Source: Aminipila butyrica (GTDB lineage: Bacteria > Bacillota > Clostridia > Peptostreptococcales > Anaerovoracaceae). From it: a stretch of DNA of 64,000 nucleotides. The translations under genes and the position numbers were made by a program. The DNA lies in contig NZ_CP048649.1 of NCBI RefSeq assembly GCF_010669305.1, positions 3,038,001 through 3,102,000 of the forward strand. The letters run 5' to 3'. Of this stretch, positions 45,673-54,694 are shown in pieces. The notes below the pieces were generated by a model, which searched no databases, was not told the DNA's origin, and saw only the letters and a list, made by a program, of their open reading frames with translations. The number at the start of each line of letters is the position of its first letter. The stretch's first letter is position 1.

Positions 45673-46902
45673 TTATTCTGCACTATCATCAACAACTTCA
45701 ATCTTGCTCAGCAGCTTAGGTGCCAGCACGTTGGCTAAGATTAAAGCAGTAATACCGGCTACCAGCTTACCTACAACTACTGGGAAGATCATATCTGGGT
45801 TGTTACCTGCGGTAAAGCCAAGGTGGTCACCAAATACAAAAGCTGCTGATACAGCAAAAGCAACGTTTAACAGTTTTGCCTTTGGATTCATATCACCCAT
45901 GATATTGAACATCGCAATGTTATTTGCTAAAGTAGCTACCATACCGGCTGAACCAGATTCGTTCATGCCCAAAGTACCACCGATTTTTTCCAGAGCAGTT
46001 CCGAAGGTCTTTGTAATCCATTTAACCATCGGGAAAGCACCCACTAATACGCAAGCAATCTGTCCGCAAACCAGAAGACCAGATTCTAAGCCGTTTACAC
46101 CGCCATTTTTGTCTGGGTCTACCATGATGTCAAACAGCGGGAACATGATGCCAGTCTCATACTGGAAGATAGCGATAGCGGTAAAAATAGTAATGATAAC
46201 AGTAACTGCTGTTCCGAACTTGTTGAAGCCGTTAATCATGCTGGCCGGCTTGAACCACAGACCTAAAACGATAAGACCGGCTACAATAATAACTGGAATC
46301 AAGTTGATTAAAATAGTAAGCATGCTGATCTTGTATGGAGTCATGTTCATAACCAGACCACCAGCGATACAGCCAATTGGAATCGTGATCAGACCAGCCA
46401 GGATACCGGCTGCCAGATACGGTCTGTCCTTCTTTTTAATGATGGACAGCGCTACCGGAATGGTAAATACAATCGTAGGACCCATCATCGAGCCTAAAAT
46501 CAATCCGGCGAAGTTGCCCATGGTCTCATTTTCCGCCAACTGCATAGCCAGCGGATATCCGCCCATGTCGCAAGCCAGCAAAGTAGTGGCAAACATGGCT
46601 GGATCTGCTCCAACCAGCGTATAAATCGGTGCAATGATTGGCTTTAATAAGATGGATAATACCGGAGCCGCTGCTACAACACCAGCCATTGCAATGGCCA
46701 AAGGACCCATAGCCATGAAACCTTCGTCAAACTGTTCGCCATACCCCAGCTTATTGCCGCGGATTTTATCAATGGCGCCTATCAGCATGAAGATGGTCAT
46801 GATTGTTATGATAACTGAGTTTACTGTTAAATTTTCAACATACGCCTGCAGACTATTCGTCAGCACCGATACATCGAAAGCATTGATTAATTCATCAAAC
46901 AT
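45673..46902 (-). CDS. eutH: EutH, ethanolamine permease
   Basis: This 409-residue integral membrane protein has about ten or eleven hydrophobic segments and family sequences IDKIRGNKLGYGEQFDEGFM, ADPAMFATTLLACDMGGYPLA and FVFGDHLGFTAGNNPDM. EutH facilitates ethanolamine entry when the external concentration or pH is low. It sits in the operon between eutN (20-base gap) and eutQ. Size is normal for the family. Confidence 0.97.
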   Translation of the reverse strand: MFDELINAFDVSVLTNSLQAYVENLTVNSVIITIMTIFMLIGAIDKIRGNKLGYGEQFDEGFMAMGPLAIAMAGVVAAAPVLSILLKPIIAPIYTLVGADPAMFATTLLACDMGGYPLAMQLAENETMGNFAGLILGSMMGPTIVFTIPVALSIIKKKDRPYLAAGILAGLITIPIGCIAGGLVMNMTPYKISMLTILINLIPVIIVAGLIVLGLWFKPASMINGFNKFGTAVTVIITIFTAIAIFQYETGIMFPLFDIMVDPDKNGGVNGLESGLLVCGQIACVLVGAFPMVKWITKTFGTALEKIGGTLGMNESGSAGMVATLANNIAMFNIMGDMNPKAKLLNVAFAVSAAFVFGDHLGFTAGNNPDMIFPVVVGKLVAGITALILANVLAPKLLSKIEVVDDSAE

Positions 46903-46934
46903 CTCTTTCCTCCTATCTGTTATGTCCGGCAGAG

Positions 46935-47216
46935 CTACAAAACATGCTCGTGGATTTCTTTATCATCTACAATTCCTACAACTGTAGCATCTACCGGTAT
47001 AGCGGTATTCCCTACTGCGCTCCTAGCTGAGCTTCCTGAAACGTACAGGACAGTTTCTCCCACTCCAGCTCCAATTACGTCTGCAGCCACGATGGGCGTC
47101 TGATATCGATCCTCATGTAAAAGGTCGATGGGAACCAGAATCATCAGTTTTAACCCTGATAAGCTTTCATCCTTTCTGGTAGCCCATATATTTCCGATCA
47201 CCTTTGCCACTTTCAT
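46935..47216 (-). CDS. eutN: EutN, pentameric microcompartment vertex protein
   Basis: This 93-residue protein of the EutN/CcmL family caps the vertices of the polyhedral shell. The opening KVIGNIWATRKDESLSGLKL and the central VAADVIGAGVGETVLYVSGSSA with the conserved G-x-G-x-G-E-x-V are diagnostic. RBS GGGTGG. It lies between the gene at 47271 and eutH. Confidence 0.95.
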   Translation of the reverse strand: MKVAKVIGNIWATRKDESLSGLKLMILVPIDLLHEDRYQTPIVAADVIGAGVGETVLYVSGSSARSAVGNTAIPVDATVVGIVDDKEIHEHVL

Positions 47217-47270
47217 CTGCGTCCACCCTCTCTTCCTGCAAAGCCCGAAGCCTTAGTATTGAAACCTTCA

Positions 47271-48038
47271 TCAGCCTTTTATAAATGAAATACCTTTCTG
47301 TTCTGCATATTCCCTGGCCAGATCTGTAATAATGGTCTTCGCCTCTATGTAAATCTTTGCAATTCCATGTTGGCAAGCCTGTCGAAGATCCTGCTCCGTG
47401 AGAATCTTCTTCGTGCATTTCATTTCACTGGCAATCTCACTGCTGTCAGTTGCCGTCTTTTCCTCCATCACTTCTGGTTCCTTGGCACAAGACCTGCTTT
47501 CCTCTGAGACAGGCGTGCCCATAATTAAACTTTCCAGCTGCCCGCAGCTGCAAAAGCGAACTCCTGCATTTTTCAGATAGTCTACCTTCTGCAACATCAT
47601 GCTGTAGTAAAGTTTAGGAGCCGTCTCCCGATATTCATACAGCTCCAGTTCCTCTTCTGGGATAATCAGCTGCTTGCCCATGAGGATGGCCTGAATGACC
47701 AACTCGGTGAAAGGCGTGTCACCAATCCCCTGAGCCACTTTAGCTAAAGAAGTATTGCTGAAATTTCTCAGCACAATCATTTCCACAGATTCCAAGTCAC
47801 AAGCGTAGTTTGAATCGGCTGCACAAACCACGTCAAACTTCTGTTTGATGGAATCTTTTTCGAAGAATGGGAGACAAAGCTCATCATGGCTTTCTGAAAG
47901 AATCAGCAGTTTAGGTTTTTGGCAACTCTCTCCTTCTGAGCATCCCAGAAGCTCTGCCAGCTGAATGCCTCCCTCCATATCGGAAAGCCGTTCTGCTACC
48001 TTTGCTGCGATCTGCTCCACTAAATCATTGAGTTCCAT
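47271..48038 (-). CDS. Firmicutes-type ethanolamine utilization protein of unknown function with C-terminal EutQ/EutT-like module
   Basis: The 255 residues begin with an amphipathic helix (LNDLVEQIAAKVAERLSDM) that resembles an encapsulation peptide. The middle (about 40-170) is a flavoprotein-like alpha/beta fold, including PKLLILSESHDELCLPFF and QAILMGKQLIIPEEELELY. A low-complexity linker follows. The last 45 residues, LTEQDLRQACQHGI then ITDLAREYAEQKGISF, match the N-terminal ITP module of enteric EutQ and of EutT. It corresponds to the clostridial/enterococcal eut-locus hypothetical family (TIGR02536-type, by recollection). Probably a microcompartment cargo protein; enzymatic role unknown. 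Confidence 0.8.
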   Translation of the reverse strand: MELNDLVEQIAAKVAERLSDMEGGIQLAELLGCSEGESCQKPKLLILSESHDELCLPFFEKDSIKQKFDVVCAADSNYACDLESVEMIVLRNFSNTSLAKVAQGIGDTPFTELVIQAILMGKQLIIPEEELELYEYRETAPKLYYSMMLQKVDYLKNAGVRFCSCGQLESLIMGTPVSEESRSCAKEPEVMEEKTATDSSEIASEMKCTKKILTEQDLRQACQHGIAKIYIEAKTIITDLAREYAEQKGISFIKG

Positions 48039-48070
48039 TTACGTCCTCCTTTCTGGCTGACTTCTTTAAG

Positions 48071-48118
48071 CCTGTCTGCCGCACCCCACACCCGAAAGTC
48101 GCGTCTTCGGCAGACAGG
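48071..48118 (-). other. Stable RNA hairpin between eutT and the 47271 gene
   Basis: A perfect 11-bp stem CCTGTCTGCCG / CGGCAGACAGG with an inner 26-base loop. On the minus strand no T-run follows, so it is more likely an mRNA processing or stability element than a terminator. Confidence 0.55.
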
Positions 48119-48130
48119 TTTTCTGCAAAT

Positions 48131-48913
48131 TTACGAACTATACTGACCAGCCAGCCATTTGCACATCATCACGTGAAGAGCGCTGGACAGCCGATTCAGT
48201 TCCTGAACAATATCGCTTCTGATGCACTTTCCGTTCTGATAATATGCTGTCACCGCTGCCACCTCTACTTCCCGGATAGCTGCTCTCAATTGATTCAAAA
48301 GCGCATAAGCTGTACCCATGGTGTAGTTTGGCATAATCATCTGCTTGATTCCGAAGAACTTCATCGGATCGTGAGAACGGTCGTGAAGTTCTTTACTCGT
48401 CAGCCCCAAAACCAATCCGGCTTCCAACTCTTGATCCAGCACATCACAGCGCATGATGTTCTGCATGGCCAACAGCACACTATTCAAGTCTTCCACCACT
48501 TTCAAAGATGCTCCTAAATCCACCATTCTAGCTTGATCTAAGATAATCTGACTCTGAATGGAATCCAACTTGCCTCGAAATAGAATCCTTGGATGGCATT
48601 TTGCAACCAACAGATTTCCCGACAGCTGGCACATGTGTTCCGGTTTTTTTACATAGAATGCACCTGTTTCGTAGTCGATATACTTGGGTGTCCAATCCTC
48701 TGCTGGCGGGTTTGCCGCCGTCTCTTGAACCGCAGGACCTACTTTTTTTTCTGGCTCCGACGGCACTGGGGGTTCTTTGACAATTTTGATTTTACGCTGC
48801 TGTAAATATTCCCGCCCTGCCGGGGATAGGAGCACGCCTTCTGGAACACAGTAGTATTCCGGCGTATGACTTCGGAGCTCATCCCGCAGAGAAGTTTCTG
48901 TTATGACCTTCAA
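48131..48913 (-). CDS. eutT: EutT, corrinoid adenosyltransferase
   Basis: The protein has about 260 residues. It converts cob(I)alamin to adenosylcobalamin for EutBC. The N-terminus VITETSLRDELRSH with LSPAGREYLQQRKIKIV is the EutT ITP-like module, and the adenosyltransferase four-helix core follows, beginning EHMCQLSGNLLVAKCHPR with candidate metal-binding H and C residues. GGGAGG lies eight bases before TTG 48913, whereas GTG 48922 overlaps it, so TTG is preferred. The operon position between eutM and the 47271 gene is consistent. Confidence 0.92.
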   Translation of the reverse strand: MKVITETSLRDELRSHTPEYYCVPEGVLLSPAGREYLQQRKIKIVKEPPVPSEPEKKVGPAVQETAANPPAEDWTPKYIDYETGAFYVKKPEHMCQLSGNLLVAKCHPRILFRGKLDSIQSQIILDQARMVDLGASLKVVEDLNSVLLAMQNIMRCDVLDQELEAGLVLGLTSKELHDRSHDPMKFFGIKQMIMPNYTMGTAYALLNQLRAAIREVEVAAVTAYYQNGKCIRSDIVQELNRLSSALHVMMCKWLAGQYSS

Positions 48914-48950
48914 CGCGTTCACCTCCCGCCTTTACTTTTCATAAAAATGG

Positions 48951-49229
48951 CTATTTCCCTGCGGGAAGAATTGCTTCTACTTCATTGTGCGGTCTTGGTA
49001 TCACGTGGACGGAAATCAACTCGCCTACCCGCTCTGCTGCCGCTGCTCCCGCATCAGTAGCTGCCTTTACAGCACCTACATCTCCTCTGACCATGACAGT
49101 CACCAGACCGCCTCCGACAAATTCTTTGCCAATCAAAGTTACGTTGGCTGCTTTTACCATCGCATCAGCTGCCTCGATGGAGCCTACCAGGCCCTTTGTC
49201 TCTATCATGCCTAAAGCTTGCATTTGCAT
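48951..49229 (-). CDS. eutM: EutM, hexameric BMC shell protein (copy 2)
   Basis: This 92-residue single-BMC-domain protein is a major facet protein of the shell. The sequence [21 protein letters not shown] is the canonical BMC start, shown here by its key part [10 protein letters not shown], and [20 protein letters not shown] is the pore/helix region. It is almost identical in protein sequence to the adjacent upstream copy (Q to E at AAA-E-RVGEL and a different last four residues), although the DNA differs at many third positions. GGAGG lies nine bases before the ATG. Confidence 0.96.
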   Translation of the reverse strand: MQMQALGMIETKGLVGSIEAADAMVKAANVTLIGKEFVGGGLVTVMVRGDVGAVKAATDAGAAAAERVGELISVHVIPRPHNEVEAILPAGK

Positions 49230-49243
49230 AGTCCTTGTCCTCC

Positions 49244-49525
49244 TTATTTTGTTTCTGGAAGTATGGCTTCTACTTCGTTATGCGGTCTAGGGATTACGTG
49301 AACAGAAATCAACTCGCCTACCCGCTGAGCTGCCGCTGCTCCTGCATCAGTAGCTGCCTTTACCGCACCTACATCTCCTCTGACCATAACGGTTACCAAA
49401 CCGCCTCCGACGAATTCCTTACCGATTAATGTCACGTTGGCTGCCTTTACCATAGCGTCGGCTGCCTCGATGGAGCCTACCAGCCCCTTTGTTTCAATCA
49501 TACCTAATGCCTGCATCGTTAACAT
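49244..49525 (-). CDS. eutM: EutM, hexameric BMC shell protein (copy 1)
   Basis: A 93-residue single-BMC-domain shell protein, first of two tandem copies. The canonical [20 protein letters not shown] and [15 protein letters not shown] segments are present. It differs from copy 2 at the N-terminus (MLTMQ versus MQMQ), one internal Q/E and the tail (PETK versus PAGK). GGGAGG lies seven bases before the ATG. Two nearly identical hexamers suggest dosage rather than different pores. Confidence 0.96.
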   Translation of the reverse strand: MLTMQALGMIETKGLVGSIEAADAMVKAANVTLIGKEFVGGGLVTVMVRGDVGAVKAATDAGAAAAQRVGELISVHVIPRPHNEVEAILPETK

Positions 49526-49568
49526 TTATTTTCCTCCCTGCTCGATCGCTTTCAAGGATGATTTCTCC

Positions 49569-50234
49569 TTATTGGCGATCTTCTTCGCTAAATTTGCAGA
49601 TTGCCTGAATCAACTGATCCTTCTTTGCAAATTTGATTTCATTTTTTGTCATGGTGCCCATATGCAGCTTCCTGGCGATATTTCTCAGTTCGCCTACGGT
49701 CTTATCTTCCAGCGCATCTCTGCTTAGGACTGCGGGAGATGCTGGGTCGCCCTCTTCTGGAAAAGCGGATTCCGCTTGTACGTTCAGCTCCTGTTGTGGC
49801 ACTTCTGGCTCCAGCTTAGCTTCTGTTTCCTGATCCACCGCCTGTATGAGTTCCAAGCTTGCGGCGGTCTCCGCTGGAGCAGCTTCCGGTTCCGCAATCG
49901 GCTCTGGGACTTCTGCCTCAGCTTCTGGCTGCGCTGTTACCACTTTTGTGGCTTCCGAGCCTCCTGCCGGAGGGGCCGTCATGTCAAACACCTCTTTGGC
50001 AGGTCTCGGAATAACGTGAATGGAAATCACTCTGCCAACTCGCTGGGCAGCAGCAGCGGAAGCGTCCATGGCTGCTTTGACAGCTCCCACGTCCCCGGTC
50101 ACCATAACAGTCACCAGACCGCCCTTAACCTTTGTCACACTTTGAAGCGATACGTTAGCCGCTTTCAGCGCACTGTCCAACGCCTCTACTGCACACAGAT
50201 AGCCATAGACCTCGATCATTCCTAATGCTTCCAT
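49569..50234 (-). CDS. EutK-like BMC shell protein with C-terminal Rho_N-like domain
   Basis: The protein has 221 residues. Residues 1-90 form a BMC domain ([40 protein letters not shown]). A long acidic Glu/Ala/Pro-rich linker (about 95-165) follows. The C-terminus (about 172-221, LEDKTVGELRNIARKLHMG ... KKDQLIQAI) resembles the Rho N-terminal/SAP-like nucleic-acid-binding helix set. Enteric EutK likewise joins BMC to a DNA-binding-like winged helix, so this is a functional parallel with a different domain. Role unknown: nucleic acid or cargo recruitment at the shell. Confidence 0.82.
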   Translation of the reverse strand: MEALGMIEVYGYLCAVEALDSALKAANVSLQSVTKVKGGLVTVMVTGDVGAVKAAMDASAAAAQRVGRVISIHVIPRPAKEVFDMTAPPAGGSEATKVVTAQPEAEAEVPEPIAEPEAAPAETAASLELIQAVDQETEAKLEPEVPQQELNVQAESAFPEEGDPASPAVLSRDALEDKTVGELRNIARKLHMGTMTKNEIKFAKKDQLIQAICKFSEEDRQ

Positions 50235-50253
50235 AGCTTACATCCTTCCCCTC

Positions 50254-50904
50254 TTATACAAGAGGATTGTCTGCAACAAATTCTACCGCTGCGGCAAACG
50301 CTTCGCAAGCAGCTTTGCAGGCCGACTGGCTTCCAGTCAGCAATGCACCACCGAAGTTGGTCTCTGATGGCGGAGCATACAGCACGCACATAGTTACGTC
50401 TGCGGCCTTCATCGCTGCATCTACCGCATACATGGCTTCCAGCGGAGGTGCGATTAGATACGCCAGGGCTTCGCCTTCTGGAATACCTGCGCCCTCTGAC
50501 AGATAGGAACCTGTTCTGGAAATACAGTGTGCATAATACACGATGGTATCATCTTCATTAGCAGAAATAAAGTGTGCAGAGTTTTCAATAAAATCTACAC
50601 AAGCCTTCAACCCACTTTTCACTTCTGCCGGGTTTGGTCCTGCTAAAATGCCGATAATTTCACCAGCCAGCTTCGTGTTGGCATTGGCAGCACCACCGTA
50701 AAAACTTTTCGCATAAACTACTTGTACAGCTGCGGCCTTGGTTGCTTCATCTAACGCAGTATACGTCACATCATCACAGTCTACCGTAATCAAGCCCAGG
50801 GACCTCTGCTCTGGTGTTAAGTTCAACTGAGCAGCCAATTCAGGGTTTACATTAGGAATAATCTTTGTTGACAGTACTGTGGATATCAAAGGATCTCTTT
50901 TCAT
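50254..50904 (-). CDS. eutL: EutL, trimeric tandem-BMC shell protein
   Basis: The 216 residues comprise two circularly permuted BMC domains, the size of EutL. Segments PNVNPELAAQLNLTPEQRSLG, VVYAKSFYGGAANANTKLAGE and LYAPPSETNFGGALLTGSQSAC are family-typical. It forms pseudo-hexameric facet tiles with a gated central pore thought to pass larger molecules such as cofactors. It follows eutC by 18 bases. Confidence 0.96.
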   Translation of the reverse strand: MKRDPLISTVLSTKIIPNVNPELAAQLNLTPEQRSLGLITVDCDDVTYTALDEATKAAAVQVVYAKSFYGGAANANTKLAGEIIGILAGPNPAEVKSGLKACVDFIENSAHFISANEDDTIVYYAHCISRTGSYLSEGAGIPEGEALAYLIAPPLEAMYAVDAAMKAADVTMCVLYAPPSETNFGGALLTGSQSACKAACEAFAAAVEFVADNPLV

Positions 50905-50922
50905 CTTCCATAACCTCCTTCA

Positions 50923-51798
50923 TTACAGCTTCAAATTTGTTCCGCTGGCCTTCTTTTCAAGCATAAGCTTGATAATGTCAGCAATGTGGGCGCCCGCCTC
51001 TACCGGCATGGTCCCTGATCTATGAATATTTGATACGACAGTTCTTCTGGCTTCTGGCATACCTACAGTTGCCTTGTAAGCAATATATGCGCTCATGGAT
51101 TCTGCGGTAATTAAGCCCGGTCTCTCACCAATCAGTGTGCAAGTCACTTCTGCCCCTGTCAGTTCAGAGATTTCATCCATAACAGCAACACGGCCATATT
51201 TTACGAAGAATGGGGTACCCGTCTCAATACCTGAGCTCTGAAGTCCCTGCAAGATAGCTGGCAGCAGGTCCTTTACATTGGCTGCCACCGATGCAGAAGA
51301 CAGGCCGTCTGCCACATAAATCTGCACCGTTGGATTCTTCTTGCACTTTTCCTTTATGGTCTGTACATCTTCCGGAGCCAGCTTTCTGCCTAAGTCTGGT
51401 CTGGTCAGGTAGGTGTCCTTGCTGTCGCACTGCGTGTGTACGGTAAATAAGTTCATGCTCTCTACAAACTCTTCATCTACATCGCTAAATACGGCATCTT
51501 GTGCTGCGGAGTGGGCTGCTCTAAACTGAAGCAGCGGATCTGTTTTATATCTGGCCCCCGCTTTGCCAATGCCCAGCCGACAAGGTGCATACTGCTTTAA
51601 TTCCAAATATTCCTCACCGTGCTGCGGATTCTTTACTAAATACTGAGTACGGATGTCTACCTGTGTTACATCTGGAATGCATCCATCCTCTATAGCTGGG
51701 CCGCTCTGTACCTCGGCTGTCTGTACTGCCGGGCTGTTGGCCAATTTCATATCTTGAATTACCTGCTCTATAAGCTGTTTTAAATCTAACTGTTCCAT
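50923..51798 (-). CDS. eutC: EutC, ethanolamine ammonia-lyase small subunit
   Basis: The protein has 291 residues. An N-terminal amphipathic helix (DLKQLIEQVIQDMKLANS) is the expected microcompartment targeting peptide. The catalytic part begins around residue 60 with YLELKQYAPCRLGIGKAGAR and ends with RRTVVSNIHRSGTMPVEAGA, as in other EutC proteins. With EutB it forms the adenosylcobalamin-dependent lyase that turns ethanolamine into acetaldehyde and ammonia. EutC supplies part of the B12 binding site. It follows eutB by 15 bases. Confidence 0.97.
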   Translation of the reverse strand: MEQLDLKQLIEQVIQDMKLANSPAVQTAEVQSGPAIEDGCIPDVTQVDIRTQYLVKNPQHGEEYLELKQYAPCRLGIGKAGARYKTDPLLQFRAAHSAAQDAVFSDVDEEFVESMNLFTVHTQCDSKDTYLTRPDLGRKLAPEDVQTIKEKCKKNPTVQIYVADGLSSASVAANVKDLLPAILQGLQSSGIETGTPFFVKYGRVAVMDEISELTGAEVTCTLIGERPGLITAESMSAYIAYKATVGMPEARRTVVSNIHRSGTMPVEAGAHIADIIKLMLEKKASGTNLKL

Positions 51799-51813
51799 GT
51801 TGAGACCCCCTTC

Positions 51814-53184
51814 CTACTTTCTCATAAATACTGAAGCATCTCCTGCAAGCGGAGTCAGTTTTCCATTTTCTGAAAAGCCCATCTTTTCCAGCCACATATC
51901 AAATTCTTTGATTGGACGAAGGCCAAATACTTCTCTCAGTGCAGCAGCTTCGTGGTAACCAGTGCACTGATACATCAGCATGCAGTCGTCTCCCTGAGGA
52001 ACACCCATGATGTAGTTGCAGCCTGCGGCAACCAGCAGCGTAGCCAGGTTTTCGATATCATTCTGGTCAGCCTTCATGTGGTTGGTATAGCAAGCGTCGC
52101 AGCCCATCGGGATACCTGTTAGCTTACCCATGAAGTGATCTTCCAGACCAGCACGGATAACCTGCTTTGAATCGTATAAGTATTCCGGTCCGATAAATCC
52201 TACTACCGTGTTTACCAGGAATGGATTATACTTCTTGGCAAACCCATAGCAACGAGCTTCCATGGTTACCTGGTCCCAGCCGTGGTGGGCATCGGAAGAC
52301 AGCTCAGAACCTTGTCCTGTTTCAAAATACATCACGTTTGGTCCAGTGGAGGTTCCTCTCTTCAACATCATGTCCTGGCCTTCCTGCAGCATGGCAGCGG
52401 TTAGACCAAAAGCCTCATTTCCTTTCTGAGAACCAGCGATAGACTGGAACATCAGGTCAATCGGTGCGTTGAATTTATCTGCGGCCTCTGTCTGAGTAGT
52501 CACGTGAGCCAACACGCAGATTTGAGTAGGTACTTCCCATTTATTCTTAAATTCGTCAAAACTCTTGAGTATTCTAGCAACACTCTCCGCAGAATCGTCT
52601 ACCGGATTCAGACCGATTACAGCATCACCACAGCCTAAACTGAGGCCTTCCATAACGGAAGCCATGATGCCCTTCGGGTCGTCCGTAGTGTGATTTGGCT
52701 GTAAACGGGCGGAAAAAGTACCCGGCAAACCGATTGTAGTATTGCAGTGTGCAGATATGCGGATTTTCTTTGCCCCATAAATCAGGTCCAGGTTGCTCAT
52801 CAGCTTGCATACAGCAGCAACAATTTCACTGGTAATCCCTCTGGATGCCCGGCTGATCATTAGAGATGTAGTCTTTTCATCCAGAATCCATTCCCGGAAT
52901 TCGGCAACGGTCATATGCTTAAACTCATTGTAAATGGTTTCGTTGACTCCATCCTGAATAATTCGGGTTACTTCATCCTCCTCATATGGGACTGCTGGGT
53001 TGTTGCGGATTTCCTCCAGTGTTATGTGTGATAATACCACCTTTGCTGCCACCCGTTCCTCTGCGGATTCAGCGGCGACTCCGGCCAGATTGTCTCCAGA
53101 TCTCTCTTCGTTTGCCTTGGCCATCACTTCTCTGAGGGACTTAAACTCATAGTTGTGTCCAAATAGCTTTGTTCTTAGTATCAT
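51814..53184 (-). CDS. eutB: EutB, ethanolamine ammonia-lyase large subunit
   Basis: The 456 residues form the TIM-barrel catalytic subunit, full length for the family. Recognisable parts are LGCGDAVIGLNPVDDSAESV, THVTTQ-like LAHVTTQTEAADKFNAPID, and GIPMGCDACYTNHMKADQND. It binds ethanolamine and the upper axial side of adenosylcobalamin. Located after eutA, it is the metabolic core of the locus. No truncation or missing region is seen. Confidence 0.98.
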   Translation of the reverse strand: MILRTKLFGHNYEFKSLREVMAKANEERSGDNLAGVAAESAEERVAAKVVLSHITLEEIRNNPAVPYEEDEVTRIIQDGVNETIYNEFKHMTVAEFREWILDEKTTSLMISRASRGITSEIVAAVCKLMSNLDLIYGAKKIRISAHCNTTIGLPGTFSARLQPNHTTDDPKGIMASVMEGLSLGCGDAVIGLNPVDDSAESVARILKSFDEFKNKWEVPTQICVLAHVTTQTEAADKFNAPIDLMFQSIAGSQKGNEAFGLTAAMLQEGQDMMLKRGTSTGPNVMYFETGQGSELSSDAHHGWDQVTMEARCYGFAKKYNPFLVNTVVGFIGPEYLYDSKQVIRAGLEDHFMGKLTGIPMGCDACYTNHMKADQNDIENLATLLVAAGCNYIMGVPQGDDCMLMYQCTGYHEAAALREVFGLRPIKEFDMWLEKMGFSENGKLTPLAGDASVFMRK

Positions 53185-53240
53185 TCCCTTTCACCTTTTC
53201 TTTCCTTTCCTTATTTATTGATAACTCCGAGCGGAGTGAT

Positions 53241-54671
53241 CTATGAATTAAAGATCAATGTCTTGACCACTACCGGCAGAACGTATCCACCTCCTACCGG
53301 TTCTCCGATATCAATGTAATCGCCCGTCTTGCTGCGAACACCATCGATACAGATAACATCTTTTTGCTTGTTCAGTCCGATATTAAGAGCATTGCCCAAG
53401 GCCTTGCCCACATCAAACTCCAACACTACAATCAGTGGGAAAGATTCCTTAATCAAATCTGCCGCACCTTCAATGATGGCCCCAGCCAACGCCTGTATCT
53501 TTTCAAAGCCGTCATAAGGTCTGCCCGACAGGGCAATCGCCACTGGCTCTTTCCTGCCCTCCTGCTGGTAGATTGGCAGCTGTGCCTTGATGGCTGCCTG
53601 CACCGACTGAGGGGTTTCCTCATCTATTCTAGACAGTTTCAGCACCGGAACATTCTTAATCGGCAACTGATCCCGCTGGTAGAAAATGGTGCTCCCGCTG
53701 ATTTCTGTCGTATGGGTTCCTGCCCCTACTACCGTAGCTCGAATCGTCTCTTCCGAACGGTAGCAATCCAAAGAATCCAGCAGGCCGCTCTCTGCGATGG
53801 CCTGCCCCAGCAGGATTCCTATGTCTCCGTATCGGAATACATCCTCTTCTGTGGGTTCATATACATAGTTGGCTACCCCGCCGGAGAAAGTCAAAGCATC
53901 GATAGCAATATCCTCTGCCAGCCCTTTGCCCTGGTTCGTGTACAGATTTCTATGATAATTGGACGCTGGAGCCAAGTGCAGACACGCCTTTAGTTCCTCT
54001 GCCATCAACTTGCACACTGCTTTCAAGGCTGACGGGTTCGCCGGGTCTCCTTCTCGGATGCTGATGCCGTTTGCAGCGGCCAGCTCCTGGGTCTTCTTGT
54101 ATATATAAGAAATCCTGCCGTTTTCCACCTTGATCAGGCGGCCGCCGATATCCAGGCAAGTAACGCCTTGCAGGCTGCCCTTGCGGAATACGGCAATATT
54201 GGTTGTGCCTCCACCGATGTCCAGATTGGCTACCACGTTGCGATGCTCTTCGCTGAACACATCCGTCCCTGCCCCCCGGCCGGACAAAACCGATTCTAGA
54301 TCTGGGCCTGCCGTAGCTACGACGAAATCTCCCGCTAAATCGCTGAGGCTGTTCAGCACCAGATTGGCATTTTGCTTTCTGGCTGTTTCCCCGGTGATGA
54401 TAACCGCACCGGTGCTGACTTCTTCTGGCTTCACGCCCGCCTTCTCGTATTCTGAACGGATGATGGCACTGACCCGCTCTCCGTCAATCTCGGTATTAGA
54501 GATTAGAGGGGTAAAATAAATATCACTGCAATAGATGACTTCTTTGTCCACAATCTCCACCCGGGGGACCATGTAACCTGCCGCCTTATTTTCTATAGTC
54601 AGCTTACTGAAAATTAACTGAGTGGTGGATGTTCCGATGTCGATACCAACGCTAATTACCGTTTCCTTCAC
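53241..54671 (-). CDS. eutA: EutA, ethanolamine ammonia-lyase reactivating factor
   Basis: The 476 residues form an ASKHA/Hsp70-like ATPase that removes damaged cobalamin from EutBC. Motifs are SVGIDIGTSTTQLIFSKL (phosphate 1), VANLDIGGGTTNIAVFRKG (phosphate 2) and AIALSGRPYDGFEKIQ. It is the first gene after an intergenic leader with a terminator and tandem hairpins (54695-54780), so EutV probably controls read-through into eutABC. RBS GGAGGGAGG. Normal length. Confidence 0.97.
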   Translation of the reverse strand: MKETVISVGIDIGTSTTQLIFSKLTIENKAAGYMVPRVEIVDKEVIYCSDIYFTPLISNTEIDGERVSAIIRSEYEKAGVKPEEVSTGAVIITGETARKQNANLVLNSLSDLAGDFVVATAGPDLESVLSGRGAGTDVFSEEHRNVVANLDIGGGTTNIAVFRKGSLQGVTCLDIGGRLIKVENGRISYIYKKTQELAAANGISIREGDPANPSALKAVCKLMAEELKACLHLAPASNYHRNLYTNQGKGLAEDIAIDALTFSGGVANYVYEPTEEDVFRYGDIGILLGQAIAESGLLDSLDCYRSEETIRATVVGAGTHTTEISGSTIFYQRDQLPIKNVPVLKLSRIDEETPQSVQAAIKAQLPIYQQEGRKEPVAIALSGRPYDGFEKIQALAGAIIEGAADLIKESFPLIVVLEFDVGKALGNALNIGLNKQKDVICIDGVRSKTGDYIDIGEPVGGGYVLPVVVKTLIFNS

Positions 54672-54694
54672 CTTATTTCCTCCCTCCTTCTTAC

